Notes: generated from the sequence alone by a model not told the origin. A stretch of 15,531 bases of DNA from an uncultured Ruminococcus sp. (GCA_902767285.1 CACXHC010000119.1:1-15531), one strand, 5' to 3'. Numbered from the stretch's first letter, positions 7,950 through 15,350 are shown. Made by a program: numbers and translations.

Positions 7950-9008
7950 ATGAAAGATATTCGCTCGTATGACATAAACGAACTTATCGAAGAATTTAAA
8001 AACGAACTCGGTTTGCCGGCATTCAGGGCCAAACAAGTTTATAAATGGCTTTCGGCGGGGGTAGATTCGTTTGATGAAATGACAAACATTTCGAAAGATT
8101 TGCGTAACAATCTCAGTAATATTTATTACATCTCTGTTGCAAACATTGAAAAAAAGCTTGTTTCGGTTTATGATAAAACAGTTAAGTATTTGTTTTCTTT
8201 CAATGATGGCGATATGATTGAAAGTGTAGTAATGAATTATCATCATGGTTATACTATATGTATATCAACGCAAGTTGGCTGTAAAATGGGATGTTCGTTC
8301 TGTGCTACGGGTCAAAGCGGGTTTTTACGAGATCTGAAACCCTCCGAAATGCTTGCACAAATCCACTCCGCACAAAAAGATCTTGGAATCCGTATTTCAA
8401 ATATCGTACTCATGGGTATGGGCGAACCACTCGATAATTACGATAATGTCATTAAATTTTTGAAACTTGTTTCAAGCGAAGATAATATTAACATAGGTAT
8501 GAGGCATATATCGCTTTCTACTTGCGGTCTTGTTGATAAAATTTACAAATTGGAAGAAGAAAATTTTCAGCTCACTTTGTCAATATCTCTTCATGCTCCG
8601 AATGACGAGATACGCAGTCGTACAATGCCCGTAAACAAGCGTTATAATATATCGGAACTGCTTACGGCTTGCCGTCACTATGCCAAAACGACCGGCAGAC
8701 GCATATCGTTTGAATATGCCATGATAGAAGGCGTAAATGATTCGGACGAATGTGCCAAAGAACTTGCCAAAAAACTAAAAGGAATGTTGTGTCACGTTAA
8801 TCTCATACCCGTAAATTCCGTTAAGGGAACGGGATATAAAAAAAGTTCTGTTGAAAGACAGCAGGCTTTTATAAAAATTTTGGGAAGATACGGTATTACA
8901 GCAACTGTCAGAAGAACGTTGGGTTCCGATATAAATGCTTCGTGCGGTCAGCTGAAGGCCCGTGTTGAAGAAGAAATTTCTCTTAAAAAATCTAAAGACA
9001 TTCATTAA
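7950..9008 (+). CDS. rlmN: Dual-specificity rRNA/tRNA adenine-C2 methyltransferase RlmN
   Basis: RlmN is a radical-SAM enzyme that methylates C2 of an adenosine in 23S rRNA and in some tRNAs. The 352-residue protein has the iron-sulfur motif CKMGCSFC (Cys111, Cys115, Cys118) within CISTQVGC, plus the two methyl-transfer cysteines Cys104 and Cys332 at spacing equivalent to E. coli. MGMGEPL (SAM binding) follows. The start is placed at the ATG at 7950, where the typical MKDIRSYDINEL begins. An in-frame GTG at 7935 coincides with the AAAAGGTG ribosome binding site and is less likely, although the 12-nt spacing to 7950 is a little long. The gene begins 11 nt after the NERD gene. Confidence 0.96.
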   Translation: MKDIRSYDINELIEEFKNELGLPAFRAKQVYKWLSAGVDSFDEMTNISKDLRNNLSNIYYISVANIEKKLVSVYDKTVKYLFSFNDGDMIESVVMNYHHGYTICISTQVGCKMGCSFCATGQSGFLRDLKPSEMLAQIHSAQKDLGIRISNIVLMGMGEPLDNYDNVIKFLKLVSSEDNINIGMRHISLSTCGLVDKIYKLEEENFQLTLSISLHAPNDEIRSRTMPVNKRYNISELLTACRHYAKTTGRRISFEYAMIEGVNDSDECAKELAKKLKGMLCHVNLIPVNSVKGTGYKKSSVERQQAFIKILGRYGITATVRRTLGSDINASCGQLKARVEEEISLKKSKDIH

Positions 9009-9181
9009 ACTATTGCAATTATTAAAAAAATGAAGTATTATTATATAGTGTTGATAAATAATAAAGTTGGGGAATTTTTTGTCTGTGATTTCTTTGCGTA
9101 GAGATATTGCTACGCTTATATATCATAAAAAATAATATATTTGATATAAACGCATAATATCATAGCAAGGGAGGAGTAATT
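9009..9181 (+). other. Intergenic leader before the PP2C/kinase group
   Basis: This 173-nt AT-rich gap holds no convincing gene. It contains a candidate promoter (9013-9041), a small perfect 6-bp inverted repeat (GCGTAG at 9096-9101 with CTACGC at 9110-9115, 8-nt loop) without a T tract, and the strong ribosome binding site of the next gene. No terminator for the upstream operon was found, so read-through from rlmN is possible. Confidence 0.6.
9013..9041 (+). promoter_or_regulatory. Candidate sigma-A-type promoter for PP2C-kinase operon
   Basis: TTGCAA (9013-9018) and TATTAT (9036-9041) are spaced by 17 bp, each differing from consensus at one or two positions. Transcription would start near 9048 and leave a leader of about 130 nt. 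AT-rich surroundings raise the chance of a fortuitous match. Confidence 0.45.
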
Positions 9182-9916
9182 TTGCAGATATATTATAAAA
9201 GTGATGTCGGATTGGTTCGAAAAAATAATCAGGACTATTGTTTGTGCAAAAAAATTTCGGACGATTTTGCGTGGGCAGTAGTTTGTGACGGCATGGGCGG
9301 AGCTAAAGGCGGTAATATCGCAAGCAGTGAGGCTTGTAAGGAAATCGAAAAAGTTCTGGAAAAAGATCTTAAAAAAGATATGTCCAATGAAGATTTGAAA
9401 AAACTTATGAAAAAAGCCGTTGCATCAGCTAATGAAAAAGTTTTCAAAATGTCTTGCGAGGACGATAATCTCGATGGTATGGGAACCACGGTCGAACTGA
9501 CCGTTATAAAAGATGAAACCGCACATATCGTTCATGCCGGCGACAGCAGAGTTTACAAAATTTCGGGTACAGATATTTTTCAGGAAACAAAAGACCATTC
9601 TCTCGTTCAGCAGCTTGTTGATCTCGGTCAAATAACGCCTGAAGAAGCAAGGGTTCATCCGAGCAAAAATTATATTACTCGTGCTTTGGGTGTAGAGCCG
9701 TATCTCGAAACAGATTATATTACAGCTCCATTCAGAAAGAACGATATTTTACTTATGTGTACCGATGGACTGAGTAATTATTTCGGTTCTGAGGAACTTC
9801 TTGCGGCTGTGAGGTCTTTCGATGATGATAAAAAAATCGCCGAAGGTCTTGTAAATATAGCTAAAGAATGCGGCGGAAGTGATAACATAACTGTTGCTGT
9901 CTTGATAAACAAGTAG
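9182..9916 (+). CDS. prpC: PP2C-type Ser/Thr protein phosphatase (PrpC/Stp)
   Basis: This cytosolic metal-dependent phosphatase of 244 residues would reverse phosphorylation by the adjacent PASTA kinase. PP2C motifs in order are VRKNNQD (the usual NED is NQD here), VCDGMGG with metal ligands Asp36-Gly37, MGTTVEL, HAGDSRVY, KDHSLVQQL, the flap residues HPSKNYITRALG, CTDGLSNY (Asp195) and SDNIT (Asp234). Length is typical of the bacterial minimal PP2C. The start is a TTG: a near-perfect AGGGAGGAG (9168-9176) lies just upstream, and no ATG or GTG precedes the conserved DVGLVRKN segment. It is followed after 51 nt by the kinase gene, the usual pair in Firmicutes. Confidence 0.95.
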   Translation: MQIYYKSDVGLVRKNNQDYCLCKKISDDFAWAVVCDGMGGAKGGNIASSEACKEIEKVLEKDLKKDMSNEDLKKLMKKAVASANEKVFKMSCEDDNLDGMGTTVELTVIKDETAHIVHAGDSRVYKISGTDIFQETKDHSLVQQLVDLGQITPEEARVHPSKNYITRALGVEPYLETDYITAPFRKNDILLMCTDGLSNYFGSEELLAAVRSFDDDKKIAEGLVNIAKECGGSDNITVAVLINK

Positions 9917-9967
9917 CAATCACAAATTTTTACAGGAAAAAGATTTGAAGAAAAAGGAGAGAAAACG

Positions 9968-12214
9968 ATGGCGGAAGAAACGTATGTTGGCTCAGTGCTT
10001 GACGGCCGCTATGAAATCGGAGAAATGATAGGCGAGGGCGGTATGGCCGTTGTATATAGTGCAAGAGATATACAAGACGATATTCCTGTTGCAATAAAAA
10101 TTCTTCGAGATGAGTATATCGGAAATAACGAGTTTGTAAGACGCTTTAAAGATGAATCCAAGGCGATTGCCGTTCTTTCTCATGAAAATATCGTGAAAGT
10201 TTATGATGTCAGTTTCGGCGACAGAATGCAGTATATCGTAATGGAGTATATCGATGGCATAACTCTAAAAGATTATATAGAGAAAAATGGAATTATAGAT
10301 TTTAACGAAGGATACCATTTTATACTTCAAACTCTAAAAGCACTCCAGCACGCTCACGAAAAAGGTATTATACATCGTGATGTAAAACCTCAAAATATAA
10401 TGCTTCTTGAGGACGGAACAATAAAAGTTACCGATTTTGGTATAGCTCGTTTTTCAAACAATACCGAAGAACCTGTTTCGTCAAACAAAGCGATAGGTTC
10501 TGTTCACTATATAGCACCCGAACAGGCTAAGGGCGATATAACAGATGCCCGAAGCGATTTGTATTCTTTGGGTGTTATGATGTACGAGATGTTCACAGGC
10601 AAAGTCCCGTTTGACGATAAAGATTTTGTTACAATTGCGATTATGCAGCTCCGAGCAGACCCGACTCCGCCCCGTGATATTAATCCCGAAATCCCCGCCG
10701 GACTCGAAGAAATCATAATCAAAGCTATGCAGAAACAGCCAAGCAAGCGTTTTAATTCTGCCGCCGAGATGTACAGCGATATACTGAAAGTCAGAAAAAA
10801 TCCGAATATTCGCTTTAATTACAGTTATGATGATGTTCCCGAGGATAACCAAGTTTCAAAAGTGGGCATAACGAATGTCCGCAAAATTGGTGCCGAGTCC
10901 TCAAACAAAAATTCTAATGATATAGATGACGATGATGACGATGACGACGAACCGACAACAAACAGTGCAGTTCAAGTAGTTATCGGAGCAGTTTCGGCAT
11001 TTATGGCGGTGTGTCTTGTATTTTTGGTTCTCGCCGTATTCAAGGGTTTGAGCAGTAACTCCACAACAGACGTTCTTGTTCCGAATCTTATCGGACTTAA
11101 TTTCACAGATGTAAATAAAGATAAGGTAACTTATAATTTCCGCTGGGACGTTACTAACATATATGATGCGGATAAGCCTCTCGATGTTATTATAAGCCAA
11201 GACCCCGAACCGAGCGAAAAGAAAATCAAGGAAGGTTCTACAATACAGATTGTCGTTAACAGCGAAGAAACAACAATAAATCTTCCGAACGTTGACGGCA
11301 GAACAAAAGATGACGCTGTTCAGAGAATGAAATCCGCAAATCTCGTTCCTGAAGTTCTTATGGTTCTTGATAACGAAACAGCCGAAGGATATGTAAAACA
11401 AACGTATCCTGTTTCGGGCAGTAAAATAACTATCGGCTCGAATGTAAAGATATACGTCAGCAAAAAAGCCGGAAAATCCAAAGTTGAAGTTCCGAATCTT
11501 GTAGGACTTACTCTCACCGAGGCACAAAGCAAATTGTCAGATGTAGGACTTAACTACAACGGCTACACTTATATGGAAAGCACCGTTGCAAAGGATAAGA
11601 TAGTTGCACAGAATCCTCTGCGTGGAGCAAAGGTAGACCCCGGCTCGAATGTTGCAGTAATTCTTTCCGAAGGCCCGCCGAGAAATGTTTCGCTTTCGGT
11701 AAATGTTGATATGCCTGCCGAAATAGCTTCATCTGTAAAATTTGAAGTTATTATTAATGGTGAAGTTGATAAGTCATTTACGAAATCTATCGTTCCCAAA
11801 TATGCAAGACAGCACACTGTTTCAATATCCAGAATGAGTACAGTCGGAACTCTGCCTGTTGTTATTGCTTTGAATGACCAGACTTACAGAGTTTATAAAT
11901 TTGATTTTAAGAACAACACGGTAATTCCCGAGGAATCGTATAATTTCATTCTCGAAACAGATTCCGATACCGAGTCCGAAACAGATTCTGATTCCGAAGA
12001 AACAGATACAGAGGACGTTGACACCGAAGTTGATACGGAATCTGATGAAAATTACGATTACGAATCCGACTCCGATTATTCATACGTCAACAGTTATGAC
12101 GAAGATTCCGAGGACTATGACTCTGATGTTTCGTCATCGGTTGAAGAATATACCGAATCTCAGCCTTCCGAGGACGAACAGCCTTCTTCTCTCGAAAATG
12201 AGGACTGGGAATAA
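9968..12214 (+). CDS. prkC: PASTA-domain Ser/Thr protein kinase (PrkC/Stk type)
   Basis: This membrane sensor kinase of 748 residues phosphorylates cell-wall, division and translation targets in related bacteria, with PASTA domains sensing muropeptides or lipid II. The kinase domain (about 12-275) has GEGGMA (22-27), Lys44, HRDVKPQN (136-143), DFG (156-158) and IAPEQAKG, all intact. A juxtamembrane linker ends in a run of eight Asp (320-327) and is followed by a single membrane span (about 337-358). Three PASTA repeats follow (about 369-436, 438-503, 506-570; each starts near VPN or LPN). Next are a domain of about 90 residues (573-663) that I do not recognise and an acidic tail (665-748) rich in Asp, Glu, Ser, Thr and Tyr with no Lys, Arg or His. 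The ATG follows AAAGGAG (9953-9959). Identity of the kinase is secure; tail function is unknown. Confidence 0.96.
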   Translation: MAEETYVGSVLDGRYEIGEMIGEGGMAVVYSARDIQDDIPVAIKILRDEYIGNNEFVRRFKDESKAIAVLSHENIVKVYDVSFGDRMQYIVMEYIDGITLKDYIEKNGIIDFNEGYHFILQTLKALQHAHEKGIIHRDVKPQNIMLLEDGTIKVTDFGIARFSNNTEEPVSSNKAIGSVHYIAPEQAKGDITDARSDLYSLGVMMYEMFTGKVPFDDKDFVTIAIMQLRADPTPPRDINPEIPAGLEEIIIKAMQKQPSKRFNSAAEMYSDILKVRKNPNIRFNYSYDDVPEDNQVSKVGITNVRKIGAESSNKNSNDIDDDDDDDDEPTTNSAVQVVIGAVSAFMAVCLVFLVLAVFKGLSSNSTTDVLVPNLIGLNFTDVNKDKVTYNFRWDVTNIYDADKPLDVIISQDPEPSEKKIKEGSTIQIVVNSEETTINLPNVDGRTKDDAVQRMKSANLVPEVLMVLDNETAEGYVKQTYPVSGSKITIGSNVKIYVSKKAGKSKVEVPNLVGLTLTEAQSKLSDVGLNYNGYTYMESTVAKDKIVAQNPLRGAKVDPGSNVAVILSEGPPRNVSLSVNVDMPAEIASSVKFEVIINGEVDKSFTKSIVPKYARQHTVSISRMSTVGTLPVVIALNDQTYRVYKFDFKNNTVIPEESYNFILETDSDTESETDSDSEETDTEDVDTEVDTESDENYDYESDSDYSYVNSYDEDSEDYDSDVSSSVEEYTESQPSEDEQPSSLENEDWE

Positions 12215-12218
12215 TGCT

Positions 12219-13109
12219 ATGACAAAGGGAATAATTATCGGTTTAATCGGCGGTTTCTACTATGTAGAAACTGCCGATGCAGTATACGAATGTAAAGCTC
12301 GAGGAAATTTCAGAAAAAAAGGCATAAAACCGCTTGTTGGCGATAAGGTGGAAATTTCGGTAAACAAAAGCGGATATTGCTCGATAGATGAAGTCTGCGA
12401 GCGGAAAAACAGCTTAATAAGACCGCCTCTTGCTAATATCGATACACTTATAATAGTTGCGTCAACGTGCGACCCCAAGCCGAATACGTTTATTATAGAT
12501 AAAATGACCGCCGCCGCTGTCGTAAAAGGTATAGAGCCGGTTATTGTTTTTTCAAAATCGGATTTGAGTTCGCCCAAAGATTTAATAAATATATATGAAA
12601 AAGCGGGAATACGAGCAATCGAGTTTTCGTCTGTGGACGGTCGTGGCAGTGATGATATACTTGAATTATTGCCAAATAAAGTAACGGCATTAACGGGTAA
12701 TTCAGGTGTGGGAAAATCCACTCTCATAAACACGCTGTTTCCTCAAATGCAAATAGATACGGGCGACATCAGCAAAAAGCTCGGCAGAGGCAGACATACT
12801 ACAAGAACGGTCGATTTATACAAGCTCGACAGCGGATATATAGCCGACACTCCCGGTTTTTCGACCGTTGATATTGAAAGATATGAGATAATCGAAAAAG
12901 AAAAACTTCCGAACGCATTTCCTGAGTTTGAGGAATATATAGGCTTGTGCCGTTTCAACTCATGCAGTCATACTTGTGAGAAAGGCTGTGCCGTGATAGA
13001 AGCGGTGGAGCAAGGCAAAATAAGCGTATCACGCTTTGAAAGCTATAAAATGATGTATGACGAAGTAAAGGATCTGAAAAAATGGCAGCAGAAAAACGCT
13101 GTGTCATAA
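12219..13109 (+). CDS. rsgA: Ribosome small subunit GTPase RsgA
   Basis: RsgA is a circularly permuted GTPase that tests and matures the 30S subunit late in assembly. The 296-residue protein has an N-terminal OB-fold (about 1-65, with GNFRKKGIKPLVGD), the permuted order G4 SKSD (112-115; the usual Asn is Ser), P-loop GNSGVGKS (160-167), LGRGRHTTR (G2) and DTPGF (210-214). A C-terminal zinc site Cys244, Cys249, His251, Cys257 has exactly the spacing of B. subtilis RsgA. The start is the ATG at 12219, 4 nt after the kinase stop, suggesting translational coupling. The same frame stays open back to 12018, but that part overlaps the kinase tail. Neighbouring PrkC phosphorylates RsgA in B. subtilis, so the location may be meaningful. 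Confidence 0.96.
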   Translation: MTKGIIIGLIGGFYYVETADAVYECKARGNFRKKGIKPLVGDKVEISVNKSGYCSIDEVCERKNSLIRPPLANIDTLIIVASTCDPKPNTFIIDKMTAAAVVKGIEPVIVFSKSDLSSPKDLINIYEKAGIRAIEFSSVDGRGSDDILELLPNKVTALTGNSGVGKSTLINTLFPQMQIDTGDISKKLGRGRHTTRTVDLYKLDSGYIADTPGFSTVDIERYEIIEKEKLPNAFPEFEEYIGLCRFNSCSHTCEKGCAVIEAVEQGKISVSRFESYKMMYDEVKDLKKWQQKNAVS

Positions 13110-13726
13110 TATCGGCATCTCCCGAAGCTGATATTGACTTTATCCGCCAAAATATTCAAAAAGATGATTACATAATATGTGCCGATGGCGGATTGGATAC
13201 CGCATTAAAAGCCAGTATAACACCGAATCTGATTGTTGGTGATTTCGACTCCGTACAGAATACAGAAAAATTTCCGCAGGTTGAAACTATATCTCTCGAA
13301 GTGAGAAAAATGGATACGGATACTATGCACTGTGTAGATGTAGCTCTCGAAAGGGGGTTCTCAAATTTTCTGCTTTTGGGAGCAACGGGTGGCAGAACGG
13401 ATCATCTATTGGCAAATTTGTCGATACTTATATATTTGTCGAATAAAAAAGCATACGGAAAAATATTCGATAGATATAATGATGTTACAATTTTGCGTTT
13501 GGGCGAAAATATAGTCGAAACTCCGGTTGGCACAACAGTTTCGATTATTCCGTTCGGAGATACATTTGCCGAAGTTTCGTACAAAGGAATGTCATATCCG
13601 CTCCAAAAAGGAATTGTTAAGGTTGAATATCCATATACGATAAGCAACAAAACTGTAACTAATAATGCTTGTATAACGCTTCACAGTGGAAGAGCGTTAT
13701 TAATAATAGTTCATGCTAAATATTAA
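13082..13726 (+). CDS. thiN: Thiamine pyrophosphokinase
   Basis: This enzyme converts thiamine and ATP to thiamine pyrophosphate, so the cell can use salvaged thiamine. The 214-residue protein has ADGG (34-37), GDFDS (53-57), MDTDTMH (77-83) and GATGGRTDH (100-108), the metal and substrate motifs of the family, followed by the C-terminal beta domain. Length is typical. The ATG lies 9 nt after AAAGGA (13067-13072) and the gene overlaps rsgA by 28 nt. In Bacillus an rpe gene lies between rsgA and thiN but here the two are directly joined. A terminator follows within 10 nt of the stop. Confidence 0.95.
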   Translation: MAAEKRCVIISASPEADIDFIRQNIQKDDYIICADGGLDTALKASITPNLIVGDFDSVQNTEKFPQVETISLEVRKMDTDTMHCVDVALERGFSNFLLLGATGGRTDHLLANLSILIYLSNKKAYGKIFDRYNDVTILRLGENIVETPVGTTVSIIPFGDTFAEVSYKGMSYPLQKGIVKVEYPYTISNKTVTNNACITLHSGRALLIIVHAKY

Positions 13727-13731
13727 TTGGT

Positions 13732-13771
13732 CAAAGTCTGTACTGTGTGGTGCAGACTTGTTTTCTTTTTT
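13732..13771 (+). terminator. Rho-independent terminator after thiN
   Basis: AAGTCTGTAC (13734-13743) pairs with GTGCAGACTT (13750-13759), a 10-bp stem including one G-T pair and a 6-nt loop. It is followed by GTTTTCTTTTTT. It would end the PP2C-kinase-rsgA-thiN transcript, separating it from the next phosphatase gene. Confidence 0.85.
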
Positions 13772-13833
13772 ATACTATTTTTAATAAAAAAGTTACGGTA
13801 TTGTTTATATTCTCGGAAATAAATTTAAGTCTA

Positions 13834-13862
13834 TTGACATAATTTGATAATTGTTTTATAAT
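13834..13862 (+). promoter_or_regulatory. Perfect consensus sigma-A-type promoter for second PP2C gene
   Basis: TTGACA (13834-13839) and TATAAT (13857-13862) are both exact consensus hexamers with the optimal 17-bp spacer in AT-rich DNA. Transcription should start near 13869, leaving a 5' leader of about 200 nt before the ATG at 14067. It directly follows the thiN terminator, so the gene downstream is likely an independent and potentially highly transcribed unit. Confidence 0.88.
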
Positions 13863-13929
13863 TGTATTAGTATATTTTGTGTTGTAGTATTGATTTTTTT
13901 TAGGTGTTTTATACAATCAGACCTTTCTC

Positions 13930-14070
13930 ATGAGTGATTATGTAATGTGTCGTTGCAGCGTTAAAGGGGAAGATTCGTTTTTGCGTAAAGTGCCACAATA
14001 TAACGATTATGTAAAAGGGAACTTTCACTTTAAAATTAAATTCATGAGAGGAGGTTCGTATTCGTTATGA
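13930..14070 (+). CDS. Possible 46-residue leader ORF upstream of second PP2C
   Basis: An uninterrupted frame runs from the ATG at 13930 to a TGA at 14068-14070. Its last four bases overlap the start codon of the next gene (ATGA), the arrangement typical of translational coupling. The product would begin MSDYVMCRCSVK and end RGGSYSL, with net positive charge and no recognised domain. The ribosome binding site of the downstream gene is inside its last codons. Against it, there is no clear ribosome binding site before 13930, and only a weak GAGTGA before an internal ATG at 13945. A 46-codon frame can arise by chance. Treat as tentative. Confidence 0.25.
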   Translation: MSDYVMCRCSVKGEDSFLRKVPQYNDYVKGNFHFKIKFMRGGSYSL

Positions 14071-15350
14071 AAAATAAAAAACGCCAGAAAAAGCAAGATA
14101 CCGAAGTTGCCTATACAGATCAGTTGATTTACGAAGAGATAGACCAAACTGAGGTATTTACAGGTATTTTGACAGATGATGACGATGAGTATATCGAAAC
14201 TCTGCTTGGTGGTGATTTAATGGAAGATTCAGTAGATGACGTAGAACACCACGATTATGTAAACGGTATTCCTGTTGACCATTTGGTAGATGATGGCGAA
14301 CATCAAGAGTATGTAAACGGTATTCCGGTTGAACATTTGATAGATGATGTTGACCTCCACGGCTATTTAAATGAACATACGGATAATTCGGCTGAACATT
14401 CGTTACCTGATTATTTGAACGAAAATCCATCTGTAAACTCAGTTCATGATGTTAATGAGGAAAAGCCGTCTGTCGAAGAATCCGAGAATAAAGAATCTGA
14501 AAAAACCGAACCTTCCACGGAAATATTTCATCAAGTGGAGTGGAACGGAAAAAGAGTCAAGGTAGCTGTTTCAACGAGCGTAGGCTGTGTCAGAGAGCGT
14601 AACGAGGATAATTATTTTGCTGATGATTTCGAGATACGATTAGAGGAAGACGAAGCTTTTACTGGAGAACTTGATTTAAGCTGTCGCCGAGTTTTTGCCG
14701 TATGTGATGGCATGGGCGGGGAAGATTTCGGCGATGATGCATCTGAAATCAGCGTGGGAGTTATAGGATTGTATAAATCTCAGCTTAGAAGTGTTCCCGA
14801 AGAGTGTTTGCTCGAAGTTTTAACCGAATACGCACTGAAAGCCAACAGCGAGATCTGGAACATGGTATATCGTCAAGGCGGTTATCAAAGCGGAAGTACG
14901 CTTGCTATGGCAATTGTTGATGCCGATAAAATAAATATTTTTAATGTGGGCGATAGTCGAGTTTATATATATAAAGATAAGAAACTTAAGCAGATAACGG
15001 AAGATCAAACTCTTGCTATGAAAAAGCTCAAAGAGAAGATTTATACCGAAGAAGAAGCGAAAAACAGTTTAGACGCACACAGAATCACGAATTTTCTTGG
15101 AATAGATGAGGACGGCTATGGCCCCGAGGTGATTCATTCGGGTACATTCCCGACAGAAGACCAGATAATCCTTATTTGCAGTGACGGTCTTACCGATATG
15201 TGCTGTGATGAGGAAATCGAAGAAGTACTTTCAGAGAAAGCCGAAAATCACGCTGATGTCCTTGTTGATAGGGCATTGATAAACGGAGGCGTGGACAACG
15301 TAACGTGTATAGTGATTCGATTGTTAGATGAGAATACTTCTGATAAATAG
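14067..15350 (+). CDS. Second PP2C-type phosphatase with acidic repeat-bearing N-terminal arm
   Basis: This 427-residue protein has a C-terminal PP2C catalytic domain (about 163-420) with GCVRERNEDN (Glu180, Asp181), VCDGMGG (Asp214-Gly215), GSTLAMA, NVGDSRVYIY, CSDGLTDM (Asp373) and GGVDNVT (Asp410), so metal-binding residues look intact. The usual DHS element reads EDQTLA and the flap reads AHRITNFLGI, unlike the first phosphatase. Residues 1-160 form an acidic, probably disordered arm after a basic KNKKRQKKQ start. It contains two near-identical 18-residue repeats (57-74, 75-92) and a diverged third (93-110). No signal peptide or membrane span is seen, so it should be cytosolic. The ATG follows AGAGGAGG (14047-14054) at a slightly long 12 nt. 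It has its own consensus promoter. Substrate is unknown. Confidence 0.9.
   Translation: MKNKKRQKKQDTEVAYTDQLIYEEIDQTEVFTGILTDDDDEYIETLLGGDLMEDSVDDVEHHDYVNGIPVDHLVDDGEHQEYVNGIPVEHLIDDVDLHGYLNEHTDNSAEHSLPDYLNENPSVNSVHDVNEEKPSVEESENKESEKTEPSTEIFHQVEWNGKRVKVAVSTSVGCVRERNEDNYFADDFEIRLEEDEAFTGELDLSCRRVFAVCDGMGGEDFGDDASEISVGVIGLYKSQLRSVPEECLLEVLTEYALKANSEIWNMVYRQGGYQSGSTLAMAIVDADKINIFNVGDSRVYIYKDKKLKQITEDQTLAMKKLKEKIYTEEEAKNSLDAHRITNFLGIDEDGYGPEVIHSGTFPTEDQIILICSDGLTDMCCDEEIEEVLSEKAENHADVLVDRALINGGVDNVTCIVIRLLDENTSDK
14235..14396 (+). repeat. 54-nt tandem repeats coding an 18-residue motif
   Basis: Units are 14235-14288, 14289-14342 and a degenerate 14343-14396. The first two encode DDVEHHDYVNGIPVDHLV and DDGEHQEYVNGIPVEHLI, with the core YVNGIPV coded by nearly identical DNA. 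The third starts DDVDLHGYLNEH and then diverges, with a later DYLNENP echo at about residue 114. This looks like in-frame tandem duplication within the acidic arm of the phosphatase. Confidence 0.85.

Larger units (their letters stand above)
13727..14066 (+). other. 340-nt intergenic region: terminator, promoter and leader
   Basis: From left to right this gap holds the thiN terminator, about 60 AT-rich bases with nothing recognised, a perfect consensus promoter (13834-13862), and a leader of about 200 nt. The leader carries a 46-codon open frame (13930-14070) and the ribosome binding site AGAGGAGG (14047-14054) of the downstream phosphatase. No known riboswitch or tRNA-like fold was recognised. 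Confidence 0.75.

Noticed and set aside
9096..9115. Hairpin GCGTAG/CTACGC as a terminator or riboswitch
   Set aside because: The stem is only 6 bp, no T tract follows, and nothing resembles a known riboswitch core.
10901..11527. Antisense open frame of 208 codons opposite prkC
   Set aside because: It is opposite the juxtamembrane, membrane and PASTA region of a conserved gene, is Cys/Ile/Tyr-rich as expected of a mirror frame, and has no ribosome binding site or recognisable domain.
12018..12218. In-frame upstream extension of rsgA to an ATG at 12018
   Set aside because: It lies wholly inside the acidic tail of the kinase in another frame, and reads as low-complexity Thr/Ile/Pro sequence. 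RsgA homologues begin at the position of 12219.
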